Notes under the pieces: model-generated | Databases searched by the model: none | What the model was told of the DNA's origin: nothing | Seen by the model: only the letters and a program-made list of their open reading frames with translations | Shown here: positions 41,640 to 50,784 of the stretch, one piece after another | How positions within the stretch are numbered: the first letter of the stretch is position 1 | Layout: every line of letters starts with the position of its first letter | Assembly: GCF_014647975.1 (NCBI RefSeq) | Contig: NZ_BMQF01000013.1 | Location: 62,001 to 126,000, forward strand | Reading direction: 5' to 3' | From: Streptomyces fumigatiscleroticus | GTDB taxonomy: Bacteria; Actinomycetota; Actinomycetes; Streptomycetales; Streptomycetaceae | Length of the DNA stretch: 64,000 nucleotides | Position numbers and translations under genes: made by a program

Positions 41640-41822
41640 ATGGGGACCAGCGTGCTCAGTCTGCGGATCGACGGGGAGCTGCTCGAACGGCTCCGGCACC
41701 ATGCGGCCAAAAGCGGAATGAGCGTCCAGGACTATGTGGTCCGGACGCTCATGCGCAGCGACTTCGACGAGCGGTTCCGGGCCGCCGTCGAGGAGACGGA
41801 GAGGTTCTACGGGGTCACGTGA
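41640..41822 (+). CDS. small ribbon-helix-helix (CopG/Arc-like) protein
   Basis: A 60-residue protein: MGTSVLSLRIDGELLERLRHHAAKSGMSVQDYVVRTL, then a helical acidic end (DFDERFRAAVEETERFYGVT). The beta strand LSLRIDGE followed by two helices is the ribbon-helix-helix fold used by CopG-like regulators and antitoxins. ATG 41640 was chosen because it begins directly at the fold; in-frame starts at 41583 and the GTG at 41625 are alternatives, and a GAGGTG lies upstream. No toxin gene is adjacent, so it is an orphan antitoxin or small regulator. Confidence 0.75.
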   Translation: MGTSVLSLRIDGELLERLRHHAAKSGMSVQDYVVRTLMRSDFDERFRAAVEETERFYGVT

Positions 41823-41841
41823 CCGCGGCGGTCACGTGACC
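41813..41841. terminator. terminator formed by two GGTCACGTGACC palindromes
   Basis: The 12-bp palindrome GGTCACGTGACC occurs at 41813-41824 and 41830-41841. The two copies pair to a 12-bp stem with loop GCGGC between convergent genes; the first copy contains the stop of the RHH gene. Confidence 0.6.
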
Positions 41842-41849
41842 CCCGCCGG

Positions 41850-43301
41850 TCAGGTCAGGCCCAGGGCCGGCATCAGGTAGTAGAAGGCGAACACCGCGGA
41901 GACGACGTACATCGCCACCGGCACCTCACGGCCGCGCCCGGACGCCAGGCGCAGCGCCACGAAGGTGATGAAGCCCATGCCGATGCCGTTGGTGATCGAG
42001 TAGGTGAACGGCATCATCAGCATGGTCACGAAGGCCGGGATGGCGATCGTGAAGTCGGCCCAGTCGATCTCCTTGACCGCGCCGGACAGGATCAGGAAGC
42101 CGACCGCGATCAGCGCCGGGGTGGCCGCCTGGGACGGCACCATCGTGGCGACCGGCGTCAGGAACAGGGCCACGGCGAAGAGCGCGCCGGTGATCACGTT
42201 GGCGAAGCCGGTGCGCGCGCCCTCGCCGACACCGGCCGTGGACTCCACGAAGCAGGTGGTGGCCGAGGAGGAGCTGGCGCCGCCCGCGGCGACCGCGATG
42301 CCGTCGACGATCAGGACCTTGTTGATGCCGGGCATCTGGCCCTGGGCGTCGGTCAGCTTCGCCTCGTCGCTGACGCCCATGATCGTGCCCATGGCGTCGA
42401 AGAAGCAGGACAGCAGGACGGTGAAGACGAAGAGGACACCGGTCAGCACGCCGACCTTGTCGAAGCCGCCGAACAGGCTGACCTGGCCGATCAGGCCGAA
42501 GTCGGGGGTGGAGACGGGGTTGCCGGGCCAGGTGGGCGTGGTCAGGCCCCAGGAGGAGATGTCGGCGACGGCGTTGATGATCACCGCGAGGACGGTCATC
42601 ACGACGATCGAGATCAGGATCGCGCCGGAGACCTTGCGGACGATCAGCGCGAAGGTGAGCAGCACGCCGAGGACGAAGATCAGGACCGGCCAGCCCAGCA
42701 GATGACCGCCGTTGCCCAGCTGGAGGGGGACGGTGGTCTGGGCGGCGTCCGGCATCCGGGTGACGAAGCCGGAGTCGACCAGGCCGACCAGCAGGACGAA
42801 CAGGCCGATACCGATGGAGATGGCCTTGCGCAGGCCGAACGGCACGGCGTTCATCACGCGCTCGCGCAGACCGGTGGCCACCAGGATCATGACCACGAAA
42901 CCGGCCAGCACCACCATGCCCATGGCGTCCGGCCAGGACATCCGCGGGGCGAGCTGGAGCGCGACCACCGAGTTCACGCCGAGACCGGCGGCCAGGGCGA
43001 TCGGCACATTGCCGATGACGCCCATGAGGAGGGTGGTGAACGCCGCGGTGAGGGCCGTAGCGGTGACCAGCTGACCGTTGTCGAGCTGGTGACCGTACAT
43101 GTCCTTCGCGCTGCCGAGGATGATCGGGTTCAGCACGATGATGTAGGCCATCGCGAAGAAGGTGGCGAAACCGCCGCGCACCTCGCGGGCCAGCGTGCTG
43201 CCACGCTCGGAGATCTTGAAGTAGCGGTCGAGGGCGCCGAGCGCGCTGCCGCCTCCCGGCTGTTCGGGAGCGGGAACCTTGGCGGGAGCCGAGGTGGACA
43301 T
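41850..43301 (-). CDS. NCS2-family (AzgA-like) purine permease
   Basis: A 483-residue permease with about 13-14 membrane helices, of the AzgA/PbuG hypoxanthine-guanine branch. Family signatures are FATFFAMAYIIVLNPIILG (about residues 45-63), GLGVNSVVAL, FFDAMGTIMGVSDEA (about 300-314), the GASSSSATTCFVESTAGVGEGARTGFANVI segment (about 335-364) and FTYSITNGIGMGFI. It imports purine bases with protons. Start ATG 43301. The upstream 228-bp gap has a 10-bp palindrome (43395-43404) but no recognisable purine riboswitch. It is divergent from the DUF2530 gene. Confidence 0.93.
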   Translation of the reverse strand: MSTSAPAKVPAPEQPGGGSALGALDRYFKISERGSTLAREVRGGFATFFAMAYIIVLNPIILGSAKDMYGHQLDNGQLVTATALTAAFTTLLMGVIGNVPIALAAGLGVNSVVALQLAPRMSWPDAMGMVVLAGFVVMILVATGLRERVMNAVPFGLRKAISIGIGLFVLLVGLVDSGFVTRMPDAAQTTVPLQLGNGGHLLGWPVLIFVLGVLLTFALIVRKVSGAILISIVVMTVLAVIINAVADISSWGLTTPTWPGNPVSTPDFGLIGQVSLFGGFDKVGVLTGVLFVFTVLLSCFFDAMGTIMGVSDEAKLTDAQGQMPGINKVLIVDGIAVAAGGASSSSATTCFVESTAGVGEGARTGFANVITGALFAVALFLTPVATMVPSQAATPALIAVGFLILSGAVKEIDWADFTIAIPAFVTMLMMPFTYSITNGIGMGFITFVALRLASGRGREVPVAMYVVSAVFAFYYLMPALGLT

Positions 43302-43394
43302 GCGTGACCTCAGGGGTGCAGGGGGGCGGGGAACATGATCGAGTCTGGCCGGTTCCAGGTCACCGACAGGTTTCCCCCAGGTTGCTGTTGGTGT

Positions 43395-43404
43395 TTCGTA
43401 CGAA
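43395..43404. promoter_or_regulatory. 10-bp palindrome between purine permease and DUF2530 genes
   Basis: TTCGTACGAA is perfectly symmetric and sits in an AT-richer intergenic stretch about 94 bp upstream of the permease start. It may be a regulator site. Evidence is symmetry and position only. Confidence 0.3.
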
Positions 43405-43529
43405 TGGAAGTAGCCAGGCTCGGACGGTTTCAGTATGAACATATGAAGCGGAAATGGCCATCTCCGCGCGTAGACCCTTGGAGTTTCTCGGTATACGGCA
43501 GGTCGACGAGGGGTGCGTAAGCTGTGCAC

Positions 43530-43808
43530 ATGGCGAAGTGGACCCCCAAGCACGAGGCGCCGGAGCCCCTGGAGGGCCCCGTGGTCGCCACCATCACCGG
43601 CGGCACGATCGTCTGGTTCGTCCTCTTCCTGGCCCAGCTGCCGTTCTACGGCTGGTTCGACGACCGCGGACACACCTGGTGGCTGTGGACCTGTCTGGCC
43701 GGCGGCGGCCTGGGCCTGATCGGCATCTGGTACGTCCGCAAGCGGGACGCGGCGATCAAGCGGGACGCCGCGCTGCGGGCGGGGGCGGCGGCCCGGCCGG
43801 CCGAGTAG
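43530..43808 (+). CDS. DUF2530 membrane protein
   Basis: A 92-residue protein with two membrane helices (about residues 22-42 and 52-70) and a charged C-terminus (RKRDAAIKRDAALRAG). The central WFVLFLAQLPFYGWFDDRGHTWWLWTC is typical of DUF2530. ATG 43530 was chosen because TAAGCT, a -10-like hexamer, ends 6 nt before it, implying a leaderless mRNA; a GTG 6 bp earlier is the alternative. Function unknown. Confidence 0.85.
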   Translation: MAKWTPKHEAPEPLEGPVVATITGGTIVWFVLFLAQLPFYGWFDDRGHTWWLWTCLAGGGLGLIGIWYVRKRDAAIKRDAALRAGAAARPAE

Positions 43809-43826
43809 CACCGCCGGCCGGACGGC

Positions 43827-43877
43827 CACCCCTGCGACCACGGCACCCCTACGACCACGGCACCCCTACGACCACGG
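43827..43877. repeat. 17-bp tandem repeat, three copies
   Basis: CACCCCTACGACCACGG is repeated head to tail at 43844-43860 and 43861-43877, with a first copy at 43827-43843 differing by one base (CCTG for CCTA). A partial fourth (CACCACGG) follows. It lies between the DUF2530 gene and the P-type ATPase and is a probable variable-number locus. Confidence 0.85.
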
Positions 43878-43967
43878 CACCACGGCGTCCCCCGCCCGTC
43901 CTCCCCAGGTCGGATCTTCCCCCCACTCGGCGGGTGGAGCCGCAGATCCACACGTACCGTCGAATGC

Positions 43968-46361
43968 ATGACGCACATCGACCCGGGCGCCGGACTCGAC
44001 CCTGTGCATCCGGCGCCCCCGCGCTCCCCCGCGGCGGGGCTGAGCGCCGCGGAGGTCGCCGAGCGGGTGGCGCGCGGACAGGTCAACGACGTCCCCGCGC
44101 GCAGCAGCCGGTCCCTGGCCGAAATCGTCCGCGCCAATGTGTTCACCCGGTTCAACGCGATCATCGGCGTGCTCTGGGTGATCATGCTGGGCGTCGCGCC
44201 GATCCAGGACAGCCTGTTCGGCTTCGTGATCCTCGCCAACACCGCCATCGGCATCGTCCAGGAGTGGCGGGCCAAGCGGACGCTGGACTCACTGGCGCTG
44301 ATCGGCGAGGTCAGGCCGACCGTGCGCCGGGAGGGGAGCGCCGTCCAGGTCGGTACGGCGGAGATCGTGCTGGACGACCTGATCGAGATCGGGCCGGGGG
44401 ACAAGGTCGTCGTCGACGGGGTGTGCGCCGAGACGGACGGGCTGGAGATCGACGAGTCGCTGCTCACCGGTGAGGCCGACCCGGTCGTCAAGCGCCCCGG
44501 CGACGAGCTGATGTCCGGCAGCTTCGTGGTGGCCGGCGGCGGCGCCTTCCGGGCCACCCGGGTGGGCCGCGAGGCCTACGCCGCCCAGCTCGCCGAGGAG
44601 GCCTCCCGCTTCACCCTCGTCCACTCCGAGCTGCGCTCCGGCATCTCCACCATCCTCAAGTACGTCACCTGGATGATGGTCCCGACCGCGCTCGGCCTGG
44701 TCGTCAGCCAGCTGTTCGTCGAGGACAACGACGTGAAGGACTCCGTCGCGCGCACCGTCGGCGGCATCGTGCCCATGGTCCCCGAGGGGCTGGTGCTGCT
44801 CACCTCGGTCGCCTTCGCCATCGGCGTGATCCGGCTGGGCCGCAAGCAGTGTCTCGTGCAGGAGCTGCCCGCCATCGAGGGGCTGGCCCGGGTCGACACC
44901 GTCTGCCTGGACAAGACCGGCACGCTCACCGAGGGCGGCATGGACGTCACCGAGCTGCGTGTGCTCGGCGGCGCCGACGAGGAGCGCATACGCAAGGTCC
45001 TCGGCGCGCTCGGCGAGTCCGACCCGCGGCCCAACGCCTCCCTGAAGGCGATCATCGAGGCGTTCCCGGACGCCGAGGACTGGCGCTGCACCGAGTCGCT
45101 GCCGTTCTCCTCCGCCCGCAAGTACAGCGGCGCCTCGTTCAGCGAGGGCGACGGCGAGTCCGGGACCTGGCTGCTGGGCGCGCCCGATGTGCTGCTGCCG
45201 GACGACGACCCGGCGCTGGCCGGGGCCGGGCGGCTCAACCAGGAGGGCCTGCGGGTGCTGCTGCTGGCCCGCGCCACCCGTGAGCTGGACGACCCCGAGG
45301 TCGTGAAGGACATCGTCCCCGCCGCCCTGGTGGTCCTGGAGCAGCGGCTGCGGCCGGATGCCGCCGACACCCTGCGCTACTTCGCCGAGCAGGACGTCCG
45401 CGCCAAGGTCGTCTCCGGCGACAACGCGGTGTCGGTCGGGGCGGTCGCCGCCAAGCTGGGCCTGACCGGCTCCGCCGTCGACGCCCGCCGGCTGCCCGAG
45501 GACCGTGCGGAGCGGGCGCACGCCCTGGAGGAGGGCACGGTCTTCGGGCGGGTCACCCCGCAGCAGAAGCGGGAGTTGGTGGGGGCCCTTCAGTCGCGCG
45601 GGCACACGGTCGCGATGACCGGCGACGGGGTGAACGACGTGCTGGCCCTGAAGGACGCCGACATCGGGGTGGCGATGGGCTCGGGGTCGGAGGCCACGCG
45701 GGCGGTCGCGCAGATCGTGCTGATGGACAACAGCTTCGCCACGCTGCCGTCGGTGGTGGCGGAGGGCCGGCGGGTCATCGGCAACATCACCCGGGTCGCG
45801 ACCCTGTTCCTGGTGAAGACGGTCTACTCGGTGCTGCTGGCCGTGCTGGTGGTGTGCTGGCGGGTCGAGTACCCGTTCCTGCCGCGCCATCTGACCCTGC
45901 TGTCCACGCTCACGATCGGTGTCCCCGCCTTCTTCCTGGCCCTGGCGCCGAACCGGGAACGGGCCAGGCCCCACTTCGTACAGCGGGTGATGCGGTACGC
46001 GATCCCGGGCGGCGTGGTGGCCGCGGCGGCGACCTTCGTCACGTATCTGGCGGCACGCCACCACTACACGGGTGCGGGCGCGCTGGACGCGGAGACCAGC
46101 GCCGCGACGCTGACGCTGTTCCTCGTCTCGATGTGGGTGCTCGCCATCGTCGCCCGCCCCTACACCTGGTGGCGCATGGCGCTGGTGGCGGCGATGGGCG
46201 CGGCGTTCCTGCTGGTCCTGGCGGTGCCGTGGTTGCAGGAGTTCTTCGCGCTGAAGCTGGTCGGGACGACGATGCCGTGGGCCGCGGTCGGCATCGCGGT
46301 GGTGGCGGCGGCCGCCCTGGAGTTCCTGTGGAGGTGGGTCGGCCGCCGCTTTCCCGTCTAG
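43968..46361 (+). CDS. ctpE: P-type cation ATPase, CtpE-like
   Basis: A 797-residue P-type ATPase, the same length as mycobacterial CtpE, a Ca2+ uptake pump. Motifs: actuator LEIDESLLTGEADPV (about residues 160-174), M4 GGIVPMVPEGLVLLTSV, phosphorylation site DKTGTLTEGG (Asp315), hinge MTGDGVNDVLALKDADIGVAMG. Cation-site residues in M4 (PEGL) fit CtpE rather than heavy-metal pumps, and no N-terminal metal-binding domain is present. It starts at ATG 43968 after a 17-bp tandem repeat region. The convergent secreted protein gene ends 14 bp away. Confidence 0.9.
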   Translation: MTHIDPGAGLDPVHPAPPRSPAAGLSAAEVAERVARGQVNDVPARSSRSLAEIVRANVFTRFNAIIGVLWVIMLGVAPIQDSLFGFVILANTAIGIVQEWRAKRTLDSLALIGEVRPTVRREGSAVQVGTAEIVLDDLIEIGPGDKVVVDGVCAETDGLEIDESLLTGEADPVVKRPGDELMSGSFVVAGGGAFRATRVGREAYAAQLAEEASRFTLVHSELRSGISTILKYVTWMMVPTALGLVVSQLFVEDNDVKDSVARTVGGIVPMVPEGLVLLTSVAFAIGVIRLGRKQCLVQELPAIEGLARVDTVCLDKTGTLTEGGMDVTELRVLGGADEERIRKVLGALGESDPRPNASLKAIIEAFPDAEDWRCTESLPFSSARKYSGASFSEGDGESGTWLLGAPDVLLPDDDPALAGAGRLNQEGLRVLLLARATRELDDPEVVKDIVPAALVVLEQRLRPDAADTLRYFAEQDVRAKVVSGDNAVSVGAVAAKLGLTGSAVDARRLPEDRAERAHALEEGTVFGRVTPQQKRELVGALQSRGHTVAMTGDGVNDVLALKDADIGVAMGSGSEATRAVAQIVLMDNSFATLPSVVAEGRRVIGNITRVATLFLVKTVYSVLLAVLVVCWRVEYPFLPRHLTLLSTLTIGVPAFFLALAPNRERARPHFVQRVMRYAIPGGVVAAAATFVTYLAARHHYTGAGALDAETSAATLTLFLVSMWVLAIVARPYTWWRMALVAAMGAAFLLVLAVPWLQEFFALKLVGTTMPWAAVGIAVVAAAALEFLWRWVGRRFPV

Positions 46362-46375
46362 GGACGCGCCGGCGC

Positions 46376-47239
46376 CTACTTCACGTCGACGAAGTCACCC
46401 GTGGCGTTGACGGCCGGGGTGGTCGAGGTGCCCGCGAAGGAGTAGCGGTAGTAGCCGTCGACCGACGCCTTCACGGTGGTCGTCAGGTTGCCCGTGGAGT
46501 TGGTCTTGACGGTCTTCACGGTGCTGTAGGTGTTGGAGCTCTTCTTGCGGAACTGGAGCTTCACGGACTGCCCGGTGTAGCCGTGGTACTTGCCGTCCTC
46601 CCAGTTGGCCCGGGACAGCTTGCCGGTGACGGTGAGGGTCTTGCCCTTCTTCACCGGCTCGGGGGAGGCGTTGACGGTCAGCTGCGAGGCGCGCTGGACC
46701 CTGTGGGTGGAGTAGAAGTCGTTCCAGTAGATGGTGTTGTCGCCCGCGAGGACACCGGCCGTCACGTGCCAGGTGCCGGCCAGCGCGTTCATGTACAGGT
46801 CGGTGCCCGGCACGGCCGTGATGGTGAGCTTGCAGGTCGCCTTGGTCGTCCCGGAAGCGGTGCAGGTGGCCGCGTCCTCGTTCGGCATCAGCAGGCCGTC
46901 GACGTCGTTCTCGACGTCGGTGCCGTGCCACAGGTCGACGTACGCGTCCTGGATGCCGCTCGCGTGGCTGGCGGTCACCGTCACCGTGAAGGTCTTGGCG
47001 GCCGTGGTGCCGACGACGACGTCCTTGCCGGAGTTGACCGTCACCTTGGACACGACGGGCTCGGCGGCGACGGCTGCCGCCCTGAACGCGGACTTGGCGG
47101 ACGAGGTGCCGAACCGCTCGGCGGAGCTCGGCTTGTTCAGGTCCGCGACGCCGTGGGAGTCCGCCTGTGCGGCCGGAACGGCGACGGCGGCCAGGGCCAG
47201 CGCGCCGGTGACGACGGCGACGGAGGCACGAATGCGCAT
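46376..47239 (-). CDS. secreted protein with Ig-like domains
   Basis: A 287-residue exported protein. Signal peptide MRIRASVAVVTGALALAAVAVPAAQADS has a cleavage site near AQA-DS (about residue 27). After a short Ser/Ala-rich linker two beta-rich Ig-like domains follow: about 58-165 (SKVTVNSGKDVVVG to TATCKLTIT, with two Cys likely bonded) and about 190-287 (LTVNASPEPVKKGKTLTVTGKLSRANW, then YYRYSFAGTSTTPAVNATGDFV). No catalytic motif is seen; extracellular binding or matrix function is likely. Start ATG 47239. A short inverted repeat (GAGTC...GACTC) lies about 75 bp upstream. Confidence 0.85.
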   Translation of the reverse strand: MRIRASVAVVTGALALAAVAVPAAQADSHGVADLNKPSSAERFGTSSAKSAFRAAAVAAEPVVSKVTVNSGKDVVVGTTAAKTFTVTVTASHASGIQDAYVDLWHGTDVENDVDGLLMPNEDAATCTASGTTKATCKLTITAVPGTDLYMNALAGTWHVTAGVLAGDNTIYWNDFYSTHRVQRASQLTVNASPEPVKKGKTLTVTGKLSRANWEDGKYHGYTGQSVKLQFRKKSSNTYSTVKTVKTNSTGNLTTTVKASVDGYYRYSFAGTSTTPAVNATGDFVDVK

Positions 47240-47409
47240 GTGTTGTCCCCACTTGGGAGGGGGGCGCAGGGGGGCGGCTCTGACGGCTCCCCCGTGCCCG
47301 GATCGGTCTGCGTGAGTCGGGTGACTCGACAGACGAGACCCGGGCCGGAGGTGAAAGGTTGCACGAATTGGTGAAGGTTTTACGAAGGCGTGTTCGAGCG
47401 GCGCCCGCG

Positions 47410-50400
47410 TCAGTCGAACCAGCGGTCCCGCGCCAGCTCCTGGGTCCGTGACGGGTCCTCGAGCAGCGCGGCGACCTCGAAGCGCCGGGGCCACTGGCCG
47501 GCCGCCCAGGCCAGGCCCGCGGCGACGCCCTCCAGGGTGGCCGCGTGCAGCACGCCGTCGGTGGTGAGCCGCCAGTCGATCTCCACGCCGTCCACGACGA
47601 GTTCCTCGTGCTCGACGTAGGAGGCCGGTGTCCGCTCCCCGAGCAGCACCCGCACCGGCTCCGGTACGTCGTGCTCGGTGCCCTCGGAGTCCACCCGACC
47701 GGTGACGGACTCGCTCAGCCGCCGTACCTGGAACAGCTCCGCCAGCTCCGCGGCCCGGGACGGCCGGACCGGCAGCAGCGGGACGCCGCCGGTGAAGGGC
47801 AGCAGGTCGGGCGAGTCGACGACCACCGCACCGGCGGCGTCCACCACCTCCACCCGGCCGTCCACGACCGCGCGCAGCTCCTCCGGCAGGGTCACCTGCT
47901 CGGGGTCCAGCTCGGCCAGCGCGGTGTAGAGCGCGTGCAGCTGGGCGGGCGTGACCTCGCGGTCCGGGTCGGCGAGCCGGTCCAGCAGCTCGGCGGCGCC
48001 GCCGGGCTCGTCGAGCAGCGCGGCGACCGAGGTCCGTACCCCCAGCGCCCGCAGCACCTGCTCGTCGTCAAAGCCGGTGGCGTCGGCCTCGTCGTACAGA
48101 CCGCGCAGCAGCGCATCGCCGCCCGCGGCGCGCAGGCCGGCCGGGCGGCGGCCGTCGAGCACCGGGTGCCCGCGCAGCCACCAGGCGGTGTAGGACCGTA
48201 CGGTCTCGTGGGTGCCGTCGGCCAGCAGGACGCGCACCGGCTGGGTGAGCGCGTCCCGCAGCGGCGGCCGCGCGAGCATGGCCAGCGCCTGCGGCCACTT
48301 GTCGTCGTCCACCAGGTCCAGATCGCGTACGGCGACCAGCTCGGTGGCGACCGGGGGCACCGGGGTGTCCGGGAAGCGGTCCAGGACGTCCTCGCTCCAC
48401 ACGTCCACGGCGTCGAGCAGACCGGGATCGTCCGGCTCGGCGAAGTCGCCCTCGCGGGGCTCCAGTTCATCGGGATCGAGCACGACGTCGGTGGCGCGGA
48501 CCAGGGCGAAGCCGACGAGCACACCGCAGGCGGCCAGCGGCTGCTCGCCCCACCTCCGCGCCAGCTCCGCGTCCACGGCGGCCAGCTCGCCCTCCCGCAT
48601 GACCTGCGCGAACGGTCCGCCGGGGAAGACCAGTTCGCCGGCGGGGGCCGGTTCGCCGTCCTCGTCGGGCAGGGCCAGGGCGCCGAGCCAGGGTTCGTCG
48701 CCGGGCTCCAGACCGGCGTCGCGGACCAGGGCGAGGACGGTGTCGGCCAGCTCCTCGGCGTCCAGGGCGTCCTCCTCCCAGCCGGTGGCGCCCTCGTCGT
48801 CCAGGGAGGCGGCGACGGCGGCCCGCACCTGCGGGGTGGTGAGCACCGCGCGGGCGGTGGCCGGAAGGGCGCCGAGCTTCTCCAGCAGCGGATGGGCGGC
48901 GTCCGGGTGGGCGACCTTCAGACCGAGCCGGGCGAGCACCTCCGCATCGACGTGGACGGCGTCCGGGGTGGGGACCAGGACCTGGCGGGGCCCGATCGTC
49001 GTCCGCCCGTCGGCCAGCGGCACGGGCAGCCCGGAGAGCCGGTCCGGATCGACGCCGGCGAGGCTGTCGTAGAGCCGCCGCCACCACCCGGGCTCCTTCT
49101 CCAGGCCGGCCAGCCGGTCGATCGCGTCGGCCAGGGGGAGCCGGGCGACGCCGAGGGTGCGCAGCTCGACGCGGCGTTCCAGGCCCGCGGGCAGCAGCGT
49201 GGGCAGGACCTCGGCCAGCACCGCGACGGTGCCGGCGCCCGCTGTCTCCACCACTTCCGCGTCCCGGGGGCGCAGGGACTCGGGCAGATCGGCGTCGGGG
49301 TCCTCGGGCCGTACGGCGGGCGGCAGGAAGGAGGTCCGGGGCAGCCGGTCCAGGATCGCCTGCCGCAGCGCCCCGTCCAGCTCGCCCTTGCCCAGCGGTC
49401 CGGGCACGAGGCCGAGGATGCCGGTGGTCACCGGCCGCCAGTCGGCGAGGAGGGCGGCGTAGGCGTCCGCGGCGCGCTGCACCAGGAAGTCGGTGAGCGG
49501 GCCGGGCGCGGCGTGCCGGCGGGTGGTGTCGAGCGGGAACGAGGCGATGAGCAGGGCGGGCACGCCGAGCGGCTCGTCGCTGGGGGTGGGCGCGTGCACG
49601 ACGGGGCTGGTGCGGGGCCGCGCGGGCGTGCCGTCGGTGTCGACGGGCACGGCCCAGGTGATGGACCAGTGCGGGCGCAGCCGCTCCTCCACCGGCCGGT
49701 CGGCGAGCAGGTCGGGGGTGAGGGATCCGTGCGCGGAGACGGTCCGCCAGCGGGTGACGCCCTCGCCCGAGTCCTCCACGACGGTGTCGGTGCCCTCGGT
49801 GCGGCGGCGCAGGGTGCGCGTCCCGGCGCCGGTCTCGACGACGACCTCCTCCAGGCCGGGCAGGGCGAGCAGGAGCGCGTCGTCGACGGCGTGCAGCAGC
49901 CGTTCGGCGAGATCGGCGGCGGCGGTGTCGCGCAGCGGCAGGATGACGGCCGTGTCGTACGGGTCGGGGGCGGTGCCCTCGGCGGCGAAGGGGAGCCGCA
50001 GCAGGGGGACGTGGCCGGCGCGGCGCCGGAGCTCGTCGCCGAGGCCCGGGCTGCGCAGGGCGGCGTCGGCGACCAGGTCGCGGGCCTCGGCCAGGGACCA
50101 GCGGACGCCGCCGTGGCGGCCGACGACGGCGGGTTCGTCGGTGACGGCGAGCACGGCGGAGAAGCCGACGCCGAACCGGCCGACCGTGCCCTCGTCCGTG
50201 TCCCGTTTGGCGGAGGCACGCAGGGTGGCCAGGGACTGGACACCGGCCGCGTCCAGGGGGGCGCCGGTGTTGGCGGCGACCAGGACGCCGTCCCTGAGGG
50301 TGAGGCGGAGCCGGCCCGGCGCTTCGGCGCGGGCGGCGGCGTCGGCGGCGTTCTGGGCCAGTTCGACGACGAGCCGGTCCCGGTAGCCGCCCAGGACCAG

Positions 50401-50538
50401 GTCCTCCTCGGCGTTGGCGTCCTCGCGGAACCGGGCCGGACCGGCCGCCCAGGCGTCCAGTACCCCCCGCCGCAGACGTGCCGTACCGAACGGGTCCGCG
50501 TCCTCGGCGGCCGGCCGCACGAACATGCTCACGTTCAC
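47410..50538 (-). CDS. large sacsin-like GHKL ATPase-domain protein
   Basis: A 1042-residue cytoplasmic protein. The N-terminal 200 residues form a GHKL ATPase like that of sacsin or Hsp90: DRLVVELAQNAADAA (N-box, about 54-68), VAANTGAPLD (G1) and GTVGRFGVGFSAVLAV (G2). The rest is rich in acidic and Ala/Leu repeats without clear domains. Such proteins may act in protein quality control; in actinobacteria the role is unknown. The first possible start is GTG 50538; GTG 50532 or ATG 50526 would fit the GAGGGAG Shine-Dalgarno better. Tandem 25-bp repeats lie just upstream, and DUF3027 precedes it on the same strand. Confidence 0.85.
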   Translation of the reverse strand: MNVSMFVRPAAEDADPFGTARLRRGVLDAWAAGPARFREDANAEEDLVLGGYRDRLVVELAQNAADAAARAEAPGRLRLTLRDGVLVAANTGAPLDAAGVQSLATLRASAKRDTDEGTVGRFGVGFSAVLAVTDEPAVVGRHGGVRWSLAEARDLVADAALRSPGLGDELRRRAGHVPLLRLPFAAEGTAPDPYDTAVILPLRDTAAADLAERLLHAVDDALLLALPGLEEVVVETGAGTRTLRRRTEGTDTVVEDSGEGVTRWRTVSAHGSLTPDLLADRPVEERLRPHWSITWAVPVDTDGTPARPRTSPVVHAPTPSDEPLGVPALLIASFPLDTTRRHAAPGPLTDFLVQRAADAYAALLADWRPVTTGILGLVPGPLGKGELDGALRQAILDRLPRTSFLPPAVRPEDPDADLPESLRPRDAEVVETAGAGTVAVLAEVLPTLLPAGLERRVELRTLGVARLPLADAIDRLAGLEKEPGWWRRLYDSLAGVDPDRLSGLPVPLADGRTTIGPRQVLVPTPDAVHVDAEVLARLGLKVAHPDAAHPLLEKLGALPATARAVLTTPQVRAAVAASLDDEGATGWEEDALDAEELADTVLALVRDAGLEPGDEPWLGALALPDEDGEPAPAGELVFPGGPFAQVMREGELAAVDAELARRWGEQPLAACGVLVGFALVRATDVVLDPDELEPREGDFAEPDDPGLLDAVDVWSEDVLDRFPDTPVPPVATELVAVRDLDLVDDDKWPQALAMLARPPLRDALTQPVRVLLADGTHETVRSYTAWWLRGHPVLDGRRPAGLRAAGGDALLRGLYDEADATGFDDEQVLRALGVRTSVAALLDEPGGAAELLDRLADPDREVTPAQLHALYTALAELDPEQVTLPEELRAVVDGRVEVVDAAGAVVVDSPDLLPFTGGVPLLPVRPSRAAELAELFQVRRLSESVTGRVDSEGTEHDVPEPVRVLLGERTPASYVEHEELVVDGVEIDWRLTTDGVLHAATLEGVAAGLAWAAGQWPRRFEVAALLEDPSRTQELARDRWFD

Positions 50539-50585
50539 TCTCCCTCTCGGCGTGACGACGAACCTACCGCGAGGCGGGGGGCCGG

Positions 50586-50685
50586 GGTTCCGGGCGCCAC
50601 CCGGCGCCGGGATTCCGGGCGCTACCCGGCGCCGGGATTCCGGGCGCTACCCGGCGCCGGGATTCCGGGCGCCACCCGGCGCCGG
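50586..50685. repeat. 25-bp tandem repeat, four copies
   Basis: Four head-to-tail units (50586-50610, 50611-50635, 50636-50660, 50661-50685) of GATTCCGGGCG followed by CTACCCGGCGCCGG; copies 2 and 3 are identical, 1 and 4 differ by one or two bases. Each unit contains CCGGGCG/CCCGG complementary halves, so the array can fold into serial hairpins. It lies between the DUF3027 stop and the sacsin-like gene start. Confidence 0.85.
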
Positions 50686-50784
50686 GGTGACGGGCCCGCC
50701 CGGACCTGCCCGAAGGGGCCCGGGCAACCGCGCCACCGGCCACGCCGGGCCCGCGGACGAGGCACCGGACGTCCGGCAGAACGC

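Noticed and set aside
43302..43529. Purine riboswitch upstream of the purine permease
   Set aside because: No three-helix purine aptamer pattern was evident; only a 10-bp palindrome is present.
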